This document shows positions 39,027 to 46,741 of a stretch of 64,000 bases of DNA, piece after piece. The position numbers were made by a program, and so were the translations under genes. The stretch's first letter is position 1; the number at the start of each line of letters is the position of its first letter. This stretch comes from Gammaproteobacteria bacterium (lineage in GTDB: Bacteria; Pseudomonadota; Gammaproteobacteria; Nitrococcales; Nitrococcaceae). The DNA is taken from contig JAUILK010000003.1 of NCBI GenBank assembly GCA_030433275.1, positions 62,001 through 126,000 on the forward strand, in the 5' to 3' direction. The notes under the pieces are model-generated. The model saw only the letters and a list, made by a program, of their open reading frames with translations, was not told where the DNA came from and searched no databases.

Positions 39027-41036
39027 TCACTCGGACGCCGCCTTACGCCGGCGTTTCCGGTCGGCCTGTACCGTCGCTTGGCAAGCGGGATAGCCCGTAC
39101 AGCCCCAGAACGCCCCGTGCCGGCTCTGGCGCTCGCGCATTGGCTGGCCGCACTCGGGACAGGCTTTCTGCGGGGCCGTTTCCTTGATCGTCGGCAGACT
39201 CAGGCCCTGTTTACGGACCTGGTTCAGGGCCGCACACACCCATTCCGTCTGACGCGCGAGGAAGGCGTCGAGCGCGAGCCGCCCCGCGCCGATCTCGTCC
39301 AGCGCCTGCTCCCAGAGCGCGGTCGTCTCCGGATTGGTGATGCTTTTGGGCAGCAGCGTGATCAGAGTGCGGCCCGCCTCGGTCACGACGAGTTGCTTCC
39401 TGCGTTTGGCCAGAAAGCCACGCTCGATAAGCGTCTTGATGATGCCGGCGCGCGTCGCCTCCGTTCCGAGCCCGGCGGTCTCGCGCAGCACCTTTTTCAG
39501 GCGCTCATCGGTCACCAGCGACGCGGCGTTCTTCATCGCCGCGATCAGCGTGCCTTCGGTATAGTGCGGCGGCGGCCGGGTCTGCTTGGCCTGGATCTCG
39601 GCTCCGACGACCTGGCATGCATCACCTTTTCGCACCGCCGGCAGACGGGCGTTGTCGCCGGCATTCCGGTCCGGCTCGGGTTCTCCCGAGCGGCTGACGG
39701 CCTTCCAGCCCGCCACGACAACGATTTTGCCGGTCGCGCGGAACGCCGCGTTGGCGATATCGATCGACAGGACCGTCCGATCCGCTTCGTGATCGGGGCA
39801 GAACTGGACGACGTAGCGCGTGCGGATCAGCTCGTAGAGCCGCCGCTCGGCCGCGGACATTCGGCGCGAATCGCACGGTTTCGCGGTCGGAATGATGGCG
39901 TGGTGCGCCGTGAGCTTCTCGTCGTTCCAGGCCTTTGACTGCCGTGCCCTGTCGATCTGCGCGAGCGCCGGGGCGAAGGCCGGATCGGATTGCATGATCG
40001 CATCCAGTACGGAGCCGGCTTCGGCCAACATGCTCACCGGCAGATAGCGGCAGTCGGTTCGCGGGTAGGTGACGGCCTTGTGGGCCTCGTAGAGCGATTG
40101 GACAGTGTCCAGCACCTCCTGCGCACCCATATCCGCCTGTTGACCCGCCTCCTGCTGCAGCGCGCCCAGATCGAACGGCAGCGGCGGCGCGAGACGCTCA
40201 CGCGTAGTCTCGACGTGCGTAATCCGCGCCGTGGCGCCGGCAACCCGCTGCGCCATGCGCCGGGCCGCCTGTTCATCGAGACAACGGCCCGGCTCGTCGC
40301 AGACGCTGCCTGGCGGCTGCCAACGGGCGCGGAATCGCGAACCGGCCCGAGCGGCGAGCTCAGCCGCCAGATCCCAATACGCCACCGGCTTGAAGGACTC
40401 GATCCGACGGTCACGGTCCACCACCAGGCGCAGGGTCGGTGTCTGTACACGGCCCACCGGCAGAAGCCGATCATAGCCTTGCGAGCGAGCCACGACCGTG
40501 TAGGCGCGGGTGAGATTCATGCCGACCAGCCAATCCGCGCGGGCGCGACCCAGGCCGGCGTGATACAGCGATACGGTCTCGTCGCCGGCTTTGAGATTGG
40601 CCAGCGCCTTGCGGATGCTGGCGTCGTCCAGCGCCGAGAGCCACAGGCGGGAGACGGCGCCGCGGTATCGGCAGCGCTCCAGGAGCTCGCGGGCGATGGT
40701 CTCGCCTTCGCGGTCGGCGTCGGTGGCGACGATGACGTGGTTCGTCTTGGTCAGCAGATCCTGAATGGCCTTGTACTGCGCCTTGGCCTTGGAGCGCACA
40801 TCGAGCCGCCACTCGCCCGGGATAATCGGCAGCGTATCCAGGGACCAGCGCTTGTATTGTTCGCCGTAGCGATCGGGCGGCGCCATCTCGAGCAAATGTC
40901 CGAAGCACCAGGTGACGGTGACACCCGACCCGCTCAGATAGTGTTTAGTCCTATTTTTAGCCAATAGAATGCGTGCAATATCTTGTGCTTGTGAATGTTT
41001 TTCGCAGATATACAGGGTTTCTACATAGTCAGCCAT
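39027..41036 (-). CDS. topB: DNA topoisomerase III (TopB), ICE type
   Basis: The 669-residue type IA topoisomerase has the toprim acidic motif TDADREGE (about 103-110) and a Tyr active site in TYPRTDCRYLP (Y about 324). It ends in one four-Cys zinc finger (CPECGQPMRERQ...WGCTGYPAC) and a basic tail. It would unlink copies of the excised or transferring element. The first 35 codons are much A/T-richer than the rest and merge into an A/T-rich upstream block. Two palindrome copies flank its 3' end and one lies upstream. Confidence 0.93.
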   Translation of the reverse strand: MADYVETLYICEKHSQAQDIARILLAKNRTKHYLSGSGVTVTWCFGHLLEMAPPDRYGEQYKRWSLDTLPIIPGEWRLDVRSKAKAQYKAIQDLLTKTNHVIVATDADREGETIARELLERCRYRGAVSRLWLSALDDASIRKALANLKAGDETVSLYHAGLGRARADWLVGMNLTRAYTVVARSQGYDRLLPVGRVQTPTLRLVVDRDRRIESFKPVAYWDLAAELAARAGSRFRARWQPPGSVCDEPGRCLDEQAARRMAQRVAGATARITHVETTRERLAPPLPFDLGALQQEAGQQADMGAQEVLDTVQSLYEAHKAVTYPRTDCRYLPVSMLAEAGSVLDAIMQSDPAFAPALAQIDRARQSKAWNDEKLTAHHAIIPTAKPCDSRRMSAAERRLYELIRTRYVVQFCPDHEADRTVLSIDIANAAFRATGKIVVVAGWKAVSRSGEPEPDRNAGDNARLPAVRKGDACQVVGAEIQAKQTRPPPHYTEGTLIAAMKNAASLVTDERLKKVLRETAGLGTEATRAGIIKTLIERGFLAKRRKQLVVTEAGRTLITLLPKSITNPETTALWEQALDEIGAGRLALDAFLARQTEWVCAALNQVRKQGLSLPTIKETAPQKACPECGQPMRERQSRHGAFWGCTGYPACQATVQADRKRRRKAASE

Positions 41037-41241
41037 GAGTCTTCCTGTTTATAGGACACTTTCATGGTCTCATATTGGACTGAAATAGGGATTAAAAATA
41101 ATTTACGAATACAATTAAATTAATATTTAATAGGTAATTACATAAATTTATGTTACGTATGAACGTTTATTTGCTAATTTAAACAATTATATGAAGTTTT
41201 ATCTTTTTTGTGATATCTGAGAAAGCCGCGGGCAAAAGCGC
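41037..41241. other. A/T-rich gap upstream of topB
   Basis: No gene is seen. Most bases from about 41080 to 41220 are A or T, in sharp contrast to the GC-rich surroundings, with runs such as AATTAAATTAATATTTAATA. It must hold the topB promoter and could be an easily melted region or silenced DNA. A palindrome copy follows at 41242. Confidence 0.6.
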
Positions 41242-41258
41242 TGGCCACAGTGTGGCCA
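41242..41258. repeat. GGCCACA palindrome copy
   Basis: TGGCCACAGTGTGGCCA lies in the gap between topB and the 304-residue gene. Confidence 0.9.
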
Positions 41259-41294
41259 GCAAGGCAAGCTTGTTTGCGGTTCACCGTTGCGGGC

Positions 41295-42209
41295 TCACTC
41301 CGCAAGGGTATGCTGCGGATCCAGAATTTCGCGCGCCATAACCGCCCAGTGATCGCGATACGGGCGTCGGGCGAAGTCTTCGGGGGTGTTGAGCAAGGCC
41401 GACCAACGGCTGGTTTCAATCGGGAGGGTCTGTTCATAAATTGAGACGGGTCGGTCGTCAGGCATCGTTGAAACCAGCAACGTCATGCATTCGACCAGAG
41501 CGTCGCCCTCACGTTTAGAGCGATACGCAATGTAGCAAAAGGTCAGGTCCAGAAACGGTTTGCGCCCGTTGACTTCGGCTGCCTGGAGCCGGTTATCCTC
41601 CCACACAGCGCCCGGAATCTTGGTTTCAACAGCGACTTGTAACGCCTCATTGTCAAAAACACGGCGCCCGAACAAGCCGTGTGAGCCGCCCATGTACCCG
41701 AATATCCAGGGAACATTGAGCATGTGGGCGTGCCAATATCGGTGACCCTCGGCGGCTCCATAACGTTTGAGCATGGATTCGGCTAGTCCCCGCGACAGGG
41801 CGATTCCGCTCACCTGCTGCAGTAAATAGACCACGCGATCAAATTGCTCGATGAGCTGTTTTAGGATGTTTAACGAAACGGGATCGCCTTCGGGGCGTCG
41901 GCTGCTCGAGTCGAACTGCCTGGGGGTGGCCAGAGGACAGTGGTCATAGGCGTCCTGGTTGTATTGCGCCAGGGCTGGGACTGATCCAGGGTAATGGCGT
42001 CCGTATGGTTGCGCCGTATTATCCTGCCGCTTGTATAGGTTGATCAGCTGGATGGGATTGTCACACGCCGGGCAGACGGCAAAGTAGGACTCCTGGCCTT
42101 TGGCGTTGTTGCGCACCCAAGGGCTACGGCGTCTGGTTGCGCGCTCGTAGATTTCCTTTTCAAGGGGCATGTCCGTCCGGTCCCCGACGTGCAGTTCAAA
42201 ACGGTCCAT
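41295..42209 (-). CDS. Unknown ICE protein with CxxC motif (304 aa)
   Basis: The 304-residue soluble protein begins MDRFELHVGDRTDMPLEKEI and has a CPACDNPIQL zinc-finger-like pair near residue 45. A central helical region (LIEQFDRVVYLLQQVSGIAL) follows, then a mixed C-terminal part (EVNGRKPFLDLTFCYIAYRS). No family is recognised. The region is less GC-rich than the conjugation genes. It lies between topB and an 85-residue gene on the same strand. The start at 42209 was preferred to a longer frame that reads through a palindrome copy. Confidence 0.7.
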   Translation of the reverse strand: MDRFELHVGDRTDMPLEKEIYERATRRRSPWVRNNAKGQESYFAVCPACDNPIQLINLYKRQDNTAQPYGRHYPGSVPALAQYNQDAYDHCPLATPRQFDSSSRRPEGDPVSLNILKQLIEQFDRVVYLLQQVSGIALSRGLAESMLKRYGAAEGHRYWHAHMLNVPWIFGYMGGSHGLFGRRVFDNEALQVAVETKIPGAVWEDNRLQAAEVNGRKPFLDLTFCYIAYRSKREGDALVECMTLLVSTMPDDRPVSIYEQTLPIETSRWSALLNTPEDFARRPYRDHWAVMAREILDPQHTLAE

Positions 42210-42262
42210 GATCGAGTCTCGCGATATACCCTGTCTGTGACTGTATATCGCTTGGAACGGGG

Positions 42263-42279
42263 TGGCCACACTGTGGCCA
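42263..42279. repeat. GGCCACA palindrome copy
   Basis: TGGCCACACTGTGGCCA lies in the gap between the 304-residue and 85-residue genes. Confidence 0.9.
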
Positions 42280-42330
42280 GCACTCCGGAGCTCGATTATG
42301 GCGGGCGCGGTGTGGCCCAGCGAGATACGT

Positions 42331-42588
42331 TTAGTCTTCGAGCGCGCGGTATCGATTGCGCACGCTGTTCCACCAGGCATCGGGCAGCTTGGGCACCTGC
42401 CCTTCAGCTTCCGCTACGCGCAGGCATTCAAGGATCGTCATCAGGCCGATCGAAAAGGGGTGATATCGATCCTGGAGACCGAAGACCAAGGTATCGTCGC
42501 AACAGTCGACGCAGACAGGCACGGCCTGCGCTCCAGCACCGGCGTGGTGGGCGCGGTTCTGAAATACCGGGTCGGCCTCATCACTCAT
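42331..42588 (-). CDS. Small ICE protein of unknown function (85 aa)
   Basis: The 85-residue protein begins MSDEADPVFQNRAHHAGAGA. It has two adjacent Cys (VCVDCCDD) and a helical end (IGLMTILECLRVAEAEGQVP, DAWWNSVRNRY). It overlaps the ssb stop by 8 bp, so it is translated with ssb. Small proteins with this end pattern occur next to ssb in this ICE class, but no function is known. A longer frame would start inside ssb. Confidence 0.65.
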   Translation of the reverse strand: MSDEADPVFQNRAHHAGAGAQAVPVCVDCCDDTLVFGLQDRYHPFSIGLMTILECLRVAEAEGQVPKLPDAWWNSVRNRYRALED

Positions 42589-43018
42589 CGATCGCCCCCT
42601 CCGTTTGGTTGGCCACACTGTGGCCAGCTTCGTTCGTGTCATCGTCCGAAGATCGATTACGGGCGCGCAAGGTCACGGAGGCGAGACGGGACAAATCCAG
42701 CGTCACATCGTCAGCGCTCAGTTCGAGCCGCGAGAACTTCTCGCCGTCTTTCTCCCAACTGTTCTGTACGAACGTTCCTTCGACCTTGATCCGAGAGCCC
42801 TTGTCGAGCACGCGCGCCGCATGCTCACCGCGCGCGCCCCACAAGGAGATGTTCACCCAGAATCCGCCTTTATCCTTGAAGCCGCCGTCGCCGTCCGGCA
42901 CGGGCCGGTCGCAATACATGCGCATCTCGGCGACTTGCCGCGCTTCGCCGTTGACCGTGACCGTCTTCAGCTCAGGGGCGGCGGCCAGGTTGCCGCGCCC
43001 GGAAAATGTGTTGGACAT
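42581..43018 (-). CDS. ssb: Single-stranded DNA-binding protein, ICE type
   Basis: The 145-residue protein has an OB-fold SSB domain (NLAAAPELKTVTVNGEARQV, GGFWVNISLWGARGEHAARV, FVQNSWEKDGEKFSRLELSA). It lacks the acidic DDDIPF tail of housekeeping SSB and ends EGAIDE, so it may not recruit the same partners. It would coat single strands during transfer or replication. A palindrome copy lies in its last codons (AGHSVA) and a large hairpin precedes its ATG. Confidence 0.88.
   Translation of the reverse strand: MSNTFSGRGNLAAAPELKTVTVNGEARQVAEMRMYCDRPVPDGDGGFKDKGGFWVNISLWGARGEHAARVLDKGSRIKVEGTFVQNSWEKDGEKFSRLELSADDVTLDLSRLASVTLRARNRSSDDDTNEAGHSVANQTEGAIDE
42610..42626. repeat. GGCCACA palindrome copy inside ssb 3' end
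   Basis: TGGCCACACTGTGGCCA lies within the C-terminal codons of ssb, read there as GHSVA. Confidence 0.9.
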
Positions 43019-43021
43019 GAT

Positions 43022-43080
43022 CTCGCTCCGTTGGTCAGCTGAGCCGCGTATGAGGCACGCTCAGCGTCAACCGGAGCGAG
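43022..43080 (-). promoter_or_regulatory. Large hairpin in the ssb leader
   Basis: Outer arms CTCGCTCCG (43022-43030) and CGGAGCGAG (43072-43080) enclose inner arms GCTGAGC (43038-43044) and GCTCAGC (43059-43065). The near arm covers the ribosome-site region (GGAGCGAG) next to the ATG, so folding would hide the ssb start. Confidence 0.6.
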
Positions 43081-43172
43081 AAGTCGTACAAGCAGGAATG
43101 GCGCGCCGTTGCGGCGGAATTGCGCGTGGGAACCCAGGCGGATCGGATCGAGATCGGTGGGTGCGCTCGAAC

Positions 43173-43228
43173 TGGCCACACTGTGGCCAGCTCCATCGAG
43201 GCTCGGAGTGCTGGCCACAGTGTGGCCA
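43173..43228. repeat. GGCCACA palindromes, paired copies
   Basis: TGGCCACACTGTGGCCA (43173-43189) and TGGCCACAGTGTGGCCA (43212-43228) lie 39 bp apart in the gap upstream of ssb. Confidence 0.9.
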
Positions 43229-43230
43229 GT

Positions 43231-43767
43231 TCAATCAGCCGCGACACGGTAGCCGCGCGCCTGAACGGCGCTCAACCCATCGCGTTCGATGGTTTCGATC
43301 GCTTCCAAGCCGTCGAGCCAGTCTTGCAGACGATAGAGTTCGTAGCTCACGATCGACAAGCGCATGTTGAGATAGATGCGCCGGCGCTCGTAGCGGAGCC
43401 AGTGCCTGCGGGCCGACTCCGGCACGAGCGAGAGCAACGCGCGTCCCGCTTCACCTGTCAGGCTGATCGCCGTCGTACTGTTGCCTCCCCAATGCCGGGC
43501 GCTCGATTGGCGCCAGCGGTAGAACGTCAGACTGCGATCCCGGTAGCGCACGATCTTCGCCGGCGCCTGCGGGAACTGCTTACGAAAGGCCTCGCATAAC
43601 TTCGCGCCTTCCGCCGCATCGTCACGAATCAGTTGCTGCAGCTGGGCGATGCGCCGCCGCGCCTCCCTTACCCTTAAAGGGCCCTTTAAAGGGAGTACGT
43701 CAAATACGCCGGCAGCGGCTTCGTCAAATCCGGAGCCCTCCGGCGCCGTCTTACGATTCATCGCCAT
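43231..43767 (-). CDS. DUF3158-family ICE protein
   Basis: The 178-residue basic, helical protein carries the DUF3158 pattern (LTFYRWRQSSARHWGGNSTT, LLSLVPESARRHWLRYERRR). This family occurs almost only next to ssb and the TIGR03761 gene on ICEs. Function is unknown; a DNA-processing role is assumed from context. AGGAG lies 7 bp before the ATG at 43767. It overlaps the TIGR03761 stop by 17 bp. Its own stop is 2 bp from a paired palindrome. Confidence 0.83.
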   Translation of the reverse strand: MAMNRKTAPEGSGFDEAAAGVFDVLPLKGPLRVREARRRIAQLQQLIRDDAAEGAKLCEAFRKQFPQAPAKIVRYRDRSLTFYRWRQSSARHWGGNSTTAISLTGEAGRALLSLVPESARRHWLRYERRRIYLNMRLSIVSYELYRLQDWLDGLEAIETIERDGLSAVQARGYRVAAD

Positions 43768-44545
43768 CCGGGCGCTCCTCAGAGGTTGAATCGGCGCCAC
43801 TCGCCCTATCCGTCGCCGCCTGATCGCTGGCCACACTGTGGCCAGCCGCTGCGGACTGGCTCAGTCCGTCAATCGCCGGCGCGTGCGCCGGCCGCAGCCC
43901 ACCGTCCAACACCGCCTGCGGCAGCTCACCCATGGCTTCGCGGGCTCGCGCCGCCCGGCGGTTGTTCTGGCGCACATCCTCACGCTTGACGGCGGTCGCC
44001 TTGTAGCCCCGGGCCACGGCGAAGGCTCGGCGGACCGCACGGCCGGCATCATGGAGCCTCCGCTCGGCTTCATCCCGATTGATAAGACCGACATGGCGCG
44101 CCGTCAGGATGGCCAGTACCAGCTCGTCCATTTCGACGAGCAACCAGGCGCCCATGTATCCGTAGGGATTCGAGAAAGTCAGCTCGACCTTCGCGGGCTC
44201 GAGCGAATGCGCCAGACCAACCTTCATCGCGGCCACGCGCGCCAGATCGCTCCCGAGCGTCTGCTGCATATGCGTGAGCTCGTCCTTGGACTCGGTCAGG
44301 GCTTGCTCGACCTTCAGTAGATACCAATCGGCATAGGGGTCGTCTTTGGACGCCCCGGCCCAGATCGTGCGCATCATGGCGCCGTACCGATACAGGCCGA
44401 TAATGGGTGGCTTACCGTCGGCGTCATTGCCGCGGCGTCCTCCGACCAGGCGTTGCGCCTGGCGTGTCTGGATGGTCATTTCGACAAAGTTGCGCAGCCG
44501 GCCGGGCACGATCGCCGGCGTACGGGATGATGGTGTGTCGGTCAT
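43751..44545 (-). CDS. ICE protein, TIGR03761 family (PFL_4669)
   Basis: The 264-residue protein has the TIGR03761 core (RQAQRLVGGR, GLYRYGAMMRTIWAGASKDD, PYADWYLLKVEQ). A helical middle and a disordered tail that contains a palindrome copy (GHSVAS) follow. Family members are of unknown function and sit in the ssb/topB module. The ATG at 44545 is preceded by GGAGTCACATC, much like leader D of the radC-like gene, and by a hairpin GCGGCA/TGCCGC. Confidence 0.85.
   Translation of the reverse strand: MTDTPSSRTPAIVPGRLRNFVEMTIQTRQAQRLVGGRRGNDADGKPPIIGLYRYGAMMRTIWAGASKDDPYADWYLLKVEQALTESKDELTHMQQTLGSDLARVAAMKVGLAHSLEPAKVELTFSNPYGYMGAWLLVEMDELVLAILTARHVGLINRDEAERRLHDAGRAVRRAFAVARGYKATAVKREDVRQNNRRAARAREAMGELPQAVLDGGLRPAHAPAIDGLSQSAAAGHSVASDQAATDRASGADSTSEERPDGDES
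43828..43844. repeat. GGCCACA palindrome copy inside the TIGR03761 gene 3' end
   Basis: TGGCCACACTGTGGCCA lies near the 3' end of the 43751-44545 gene, read as GHSVAS. Confidence 0.9.
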
Positions 44546-44684
44546 GATGTGACTCCGAACGAAGCGGCAGCATCCGATTGCCGCAGTCCAATGGTTGTCA
44601 TTATCCAATGTTGTTCGTCTTTATGATGGTTCAGTTTGCAGAGCAACACCGCGGCCGACGAGGATCAATCGCCGCCGTTGCGGT

Positions 44685-44739
44685 TGGCCACAGTGTGGCC
44701 AATACGCCGAGCCCGGATCGGCTGGCCACACTGTGGCCA
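44685..44739. repeat. GGCCACA palindromes, paired copies
   Basis: TGGCCACAGTGTGGCCA (44685-44701) and TGGCCACACTGTGGCCA (44723-44739) lie 38 bp apart in the gap upstream of the TIGR03761 gene and just after the stop of the replication-type gene. Confidence 0.9.
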
Positions 44740-44747
44740 ACACCCGC

Positions 44748-46181
44748 CTAGCCGGGCGCATGCGACGCTCCGTCGCGAAGACTCCGGTAGCGCTGTTGCA
44801 ACGCGTCGCATTCCTGGCGCAGCCGATCGCGCTGGGCTTCGAGATCGGGCCGTGTGTCGGGCGCAGCGAGTGGGATCAAGTGTTGTTCCATGCCCGCGAT
44901 CTCGCTCTGCAGGCCGCGTATCCGCTGGCGCAACTCGTCCAACTCGGCTTTTTCGGCGGATTCCTGTGGATTGCGCGGCGGGGTGCCGACCGGTTGGAAG
45001 GTCCCCGCCTCCACACGCTTGCACAGCGATACGGCGTAACCGACCGGGCTGCGCAGCGGATTATCCGGATCTTGCAGCTTGCGGTGGAGGGCATCGAGCA
45101 CGTTCTGGCGCTGCTCGCCGGAGAGACCCCTCGAGGCAAAGCACCGTTCGATCAACGCGCGTTCGTTCGATGGCAGCGCCGCGGGCCAGCGCAGCGAGGA
45201 TTCCGCGGCGGAGACGGGCCGGTGAGCGCTGGCCACAGTGTGGCCAGGCGATCCAGGTGTAAATTTCGCCTCGCGCGCGGAATCTGGAGGAAGGTTTGTA
45301 GTAGTAGTTTTGTTATTAATACTACTACTACAAGTATATCCAGGTGTAAATTTTACTTCCTGTGGATAAGATTCAACTTTTTCTGTATTTTCAAATGCTT
45401 GATGTCCAAGTGTAAAATTTGCACTTGGGTCGGAACGGCCAGGTGTAAAATTTACACTCGGTGATCCAGGTGTAAATTTTACTTCCTGCGAGGGGTTGGC
45501 CACAGTGTGGCCAGCCTCCGAGGGCTCATGGGCGGCGGCCACATCGCCGCCCATGAGCAAATCGAAAAACGATCCACCGCCGCTGTGCACGGCCATGGCG
45601 GCGCTCAGGCGGCGATTCATCGGATCGGGCGGAGCCAGCGGATCGCGGCCCTCCCGCAGCGCCTGATCGATACCCGCTAGCGCGGCCCGGGCCGCCCGGC
45701 TGACATAGCGATCGGGGTTCTCCTTGACTGTGTCGAGCAGCTGCAGGTAGGAGGCATCGAGCCGAGCGGCTTCACTCAGTGAGCACGGCTCGCTGTGAAT
45801 CGCGTTGATCGTGCCGCAGAAACGGCCTTTGTCATCCCGCACCCGCTTGTGCTGGCTGATCCAGCGGCAAACGCGCAGCAGGACGCGGTCGCGGTGGACC
45901 GTTTTCTTGGCGTGGCCGAGCACCTGCGCGGTGTGGTCCAACGAGGGCATGGCAATCGCCCCTCGCGGACGATGGCTTGATTCTTGCATTAGATATAAGA
46001 AATGCACCTTGGCGCTGTCGCTCAAGAACGGATCCCGAACCAGGATCGCCGGATAGCTTTGGTGCCAGGCGCCGAGGAAAAGCAATCCCTCGGCCTCTTG
46101 GCCGAGGGACTCGCCCGAGCGCGCCAGATCCTGCGCCGCTTGCTCCAGATACGTGCTGAGCGTGTCCGCCGGCGCAGTCAT
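44748..46181 (-). CDS. Probable island replication protein (STY4528-like)
   Basis: The 477-residue protein has a winged-helix-like N-terminal half (AKVHFLYLMQESS, MPSLDHTAQVLGHAKKTVHR, LLRVCRWISQHKRVRD). A low-complexity middle and a helical coiled-coil end (about 420-470) follow. Size, order and motifs resemble the STY4528-type replication proteins of pathogenicity islands and ICEs. The middle repeats the peptide VKFTPG about five times because the DNA holds five iteron-like repeats (45253-45488). Two palindrome copies also fall in it. A winged-helix protein with iterons in its own gene would fit a replication initiator; this is inference. Confidence 0.75.
   Translation of the reverse strand: MTAPADTLSTYLEQAAQDLARSGESLGQEAEGLLFLGAWHQSYPAILVRDPFLSDSAKVHFLYLMQESSHRPRGAIAMPSLDHTAQVLGHAKKTVHRDRVLLRVCRWISQHKRVRDDKGRFCGTINAIHSEPCSLSEAARLDASYLQLLDTVKENPDRYVSRAARAALAGIDQALREGRDPLAPPDPMNRRLSAAMAVHSGGGSFFDLLMGGDVAAAHEPSEAGHTVANPSQEVKFTPGSPSVNFTPGRSDPSANFTLGHQAFENTEKVESYPQEVKFTPGYTCSSSINNKTTTTNLPPDSAREAKFTPGSPGHTVASAHRPVSAAESSLRWPAALPSNERALIERCFASRGLSGEQRQNVLDALHRKLQDPDNPLRSPVGYAVSLCKRVEAGTFQPVGTPPRNPQESAEKAELDELRQRIRGLQSEIAGMEQHLIPLAAPDTRPDLEAQRDRLRQECDALQQRYRSLRDGASHAPG
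45230..45246. repeat. GGCCACA palindrome copy inside the replication-type gene
   Basis: TGGCCACAGTGTGGCCA lies in the middle of the gene, read as GHTVAS, next to the first iteron-like repeat. Confidence 0.9.
45253..45488. repeat. Five iteron-like repeats in an A/T-rich block
   Basis: Copies of CCA(G/A)GTGTAAA(A/T)TTT start at 45253, 45340, 45406, 45439 and 45466. The third and fourth are near-palindromes (CCAAGTG...CACTTGG; GGTGTAAAATTTACAC). The block also holds an inverted repeat of GTAGTAGT and ACTACTAC (45300-45332). It is A/T-rich inside a GC-rich gene, as expected of a replication origin, but the repeats also encode repeated peptides. Confidence 0.75.
45497..45513. repeat. GGCCACA palindrome copy after the iteron block
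   Basis: TGGCCACAGTGTGGCCA lies 9 bp beyond the last iteron-like repeat, so palindromes bracket the repeat block (45230 and 45497). It is read as GHTVAN. Confidence 0.9.
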
Positions 46182-46735
46182 GATACCCACTCCATGGCCA
46201 TCGCGCCGCGAATGAAACGCCACAGCGTGCGGCAATCCGCGCCGGTCGCTTCGGACAATCGCAACCATTCGCCCGCCGAGTTGGGCTTGCGGCCATTGAG
46301 GTGTTGGTGCCAGGCCCGCCAGATCGTATCCATGGTTTCGGTGTCGGGCTCGGCCGGACGCCCGGCGCCGCGGCTGCAGCGGCAGCGCCGCCGCATGGCC
46401 GTGTATTGGCGATCGGTCATGCCGAACAGGGCGCGCATCATCTCGACCGGCGCCTCGCGGCAGACCATCTCGGTTTTGAGCTTTTCGATGGCCCGTTCCC
46501 GCTTCATCTCGTTCAAGACCATCCAGAAACGTTCGCGGTCCAAGCGGATATCGAGCACATGACCGTCCATGCGGTCGGCGACCGAGAGAAAATCCGACAA
46601 CTGCAAAGACGCCAACGCCGTGATTTCCGGCTCGCCGAAATTGAGATCCCGCAGCACCGCCCAGTCCCCCCGATCGAGACAGGACGCCGCGTAGAGCAAA
46701 GTCGCGAGCGTGAGATCCGATTCCTTGGTCGGCAT
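46178..46735 (-). CDS. DUF2857-family ICE protein
   Basis: The 185-residue protein is helical and has the DUF2857 pattern (FGMTDRQYTAMRRRCRCSRG, DTIWRAWHQHLNGRKPNSAG, WLRLSEATGADCRTLWRFIR), with two helix-turn-helix-like parts. The family is found beside ParB on ICEs and may help regulate or partition. It overlaps the replication-type gene by 4 bp and lies 6 bp from the parB stop, so the genes are co-transcribed. Confidence 0.85.
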   Translation of the reverse strand: MPTKESDLTLATLLYAASCLDRGDWAVLRDLNFGEPEITALASLQLSDFLSVADRMDGHVLDIRLDRERFWMVLNEMKRERAIEKLKTEMVCREAPVEMMRALFGMTDRQYTAMRRRCRCSRGAGRPAEPDTETMDTIWRAWHQHLNGRKPNSAGEWLRLSEATGADCRTLWRFIRGAMAMEWVS

Positions 46736-46741
46736 TACTGT

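Noticed and set aside
38950-45513. CRISPR array as explanation for the repeated 17-bp palindromes
   Set aside because: Spacing is irregular (38 bp to over 2 kb), many copies lie inside genes, and no cas gene is present.
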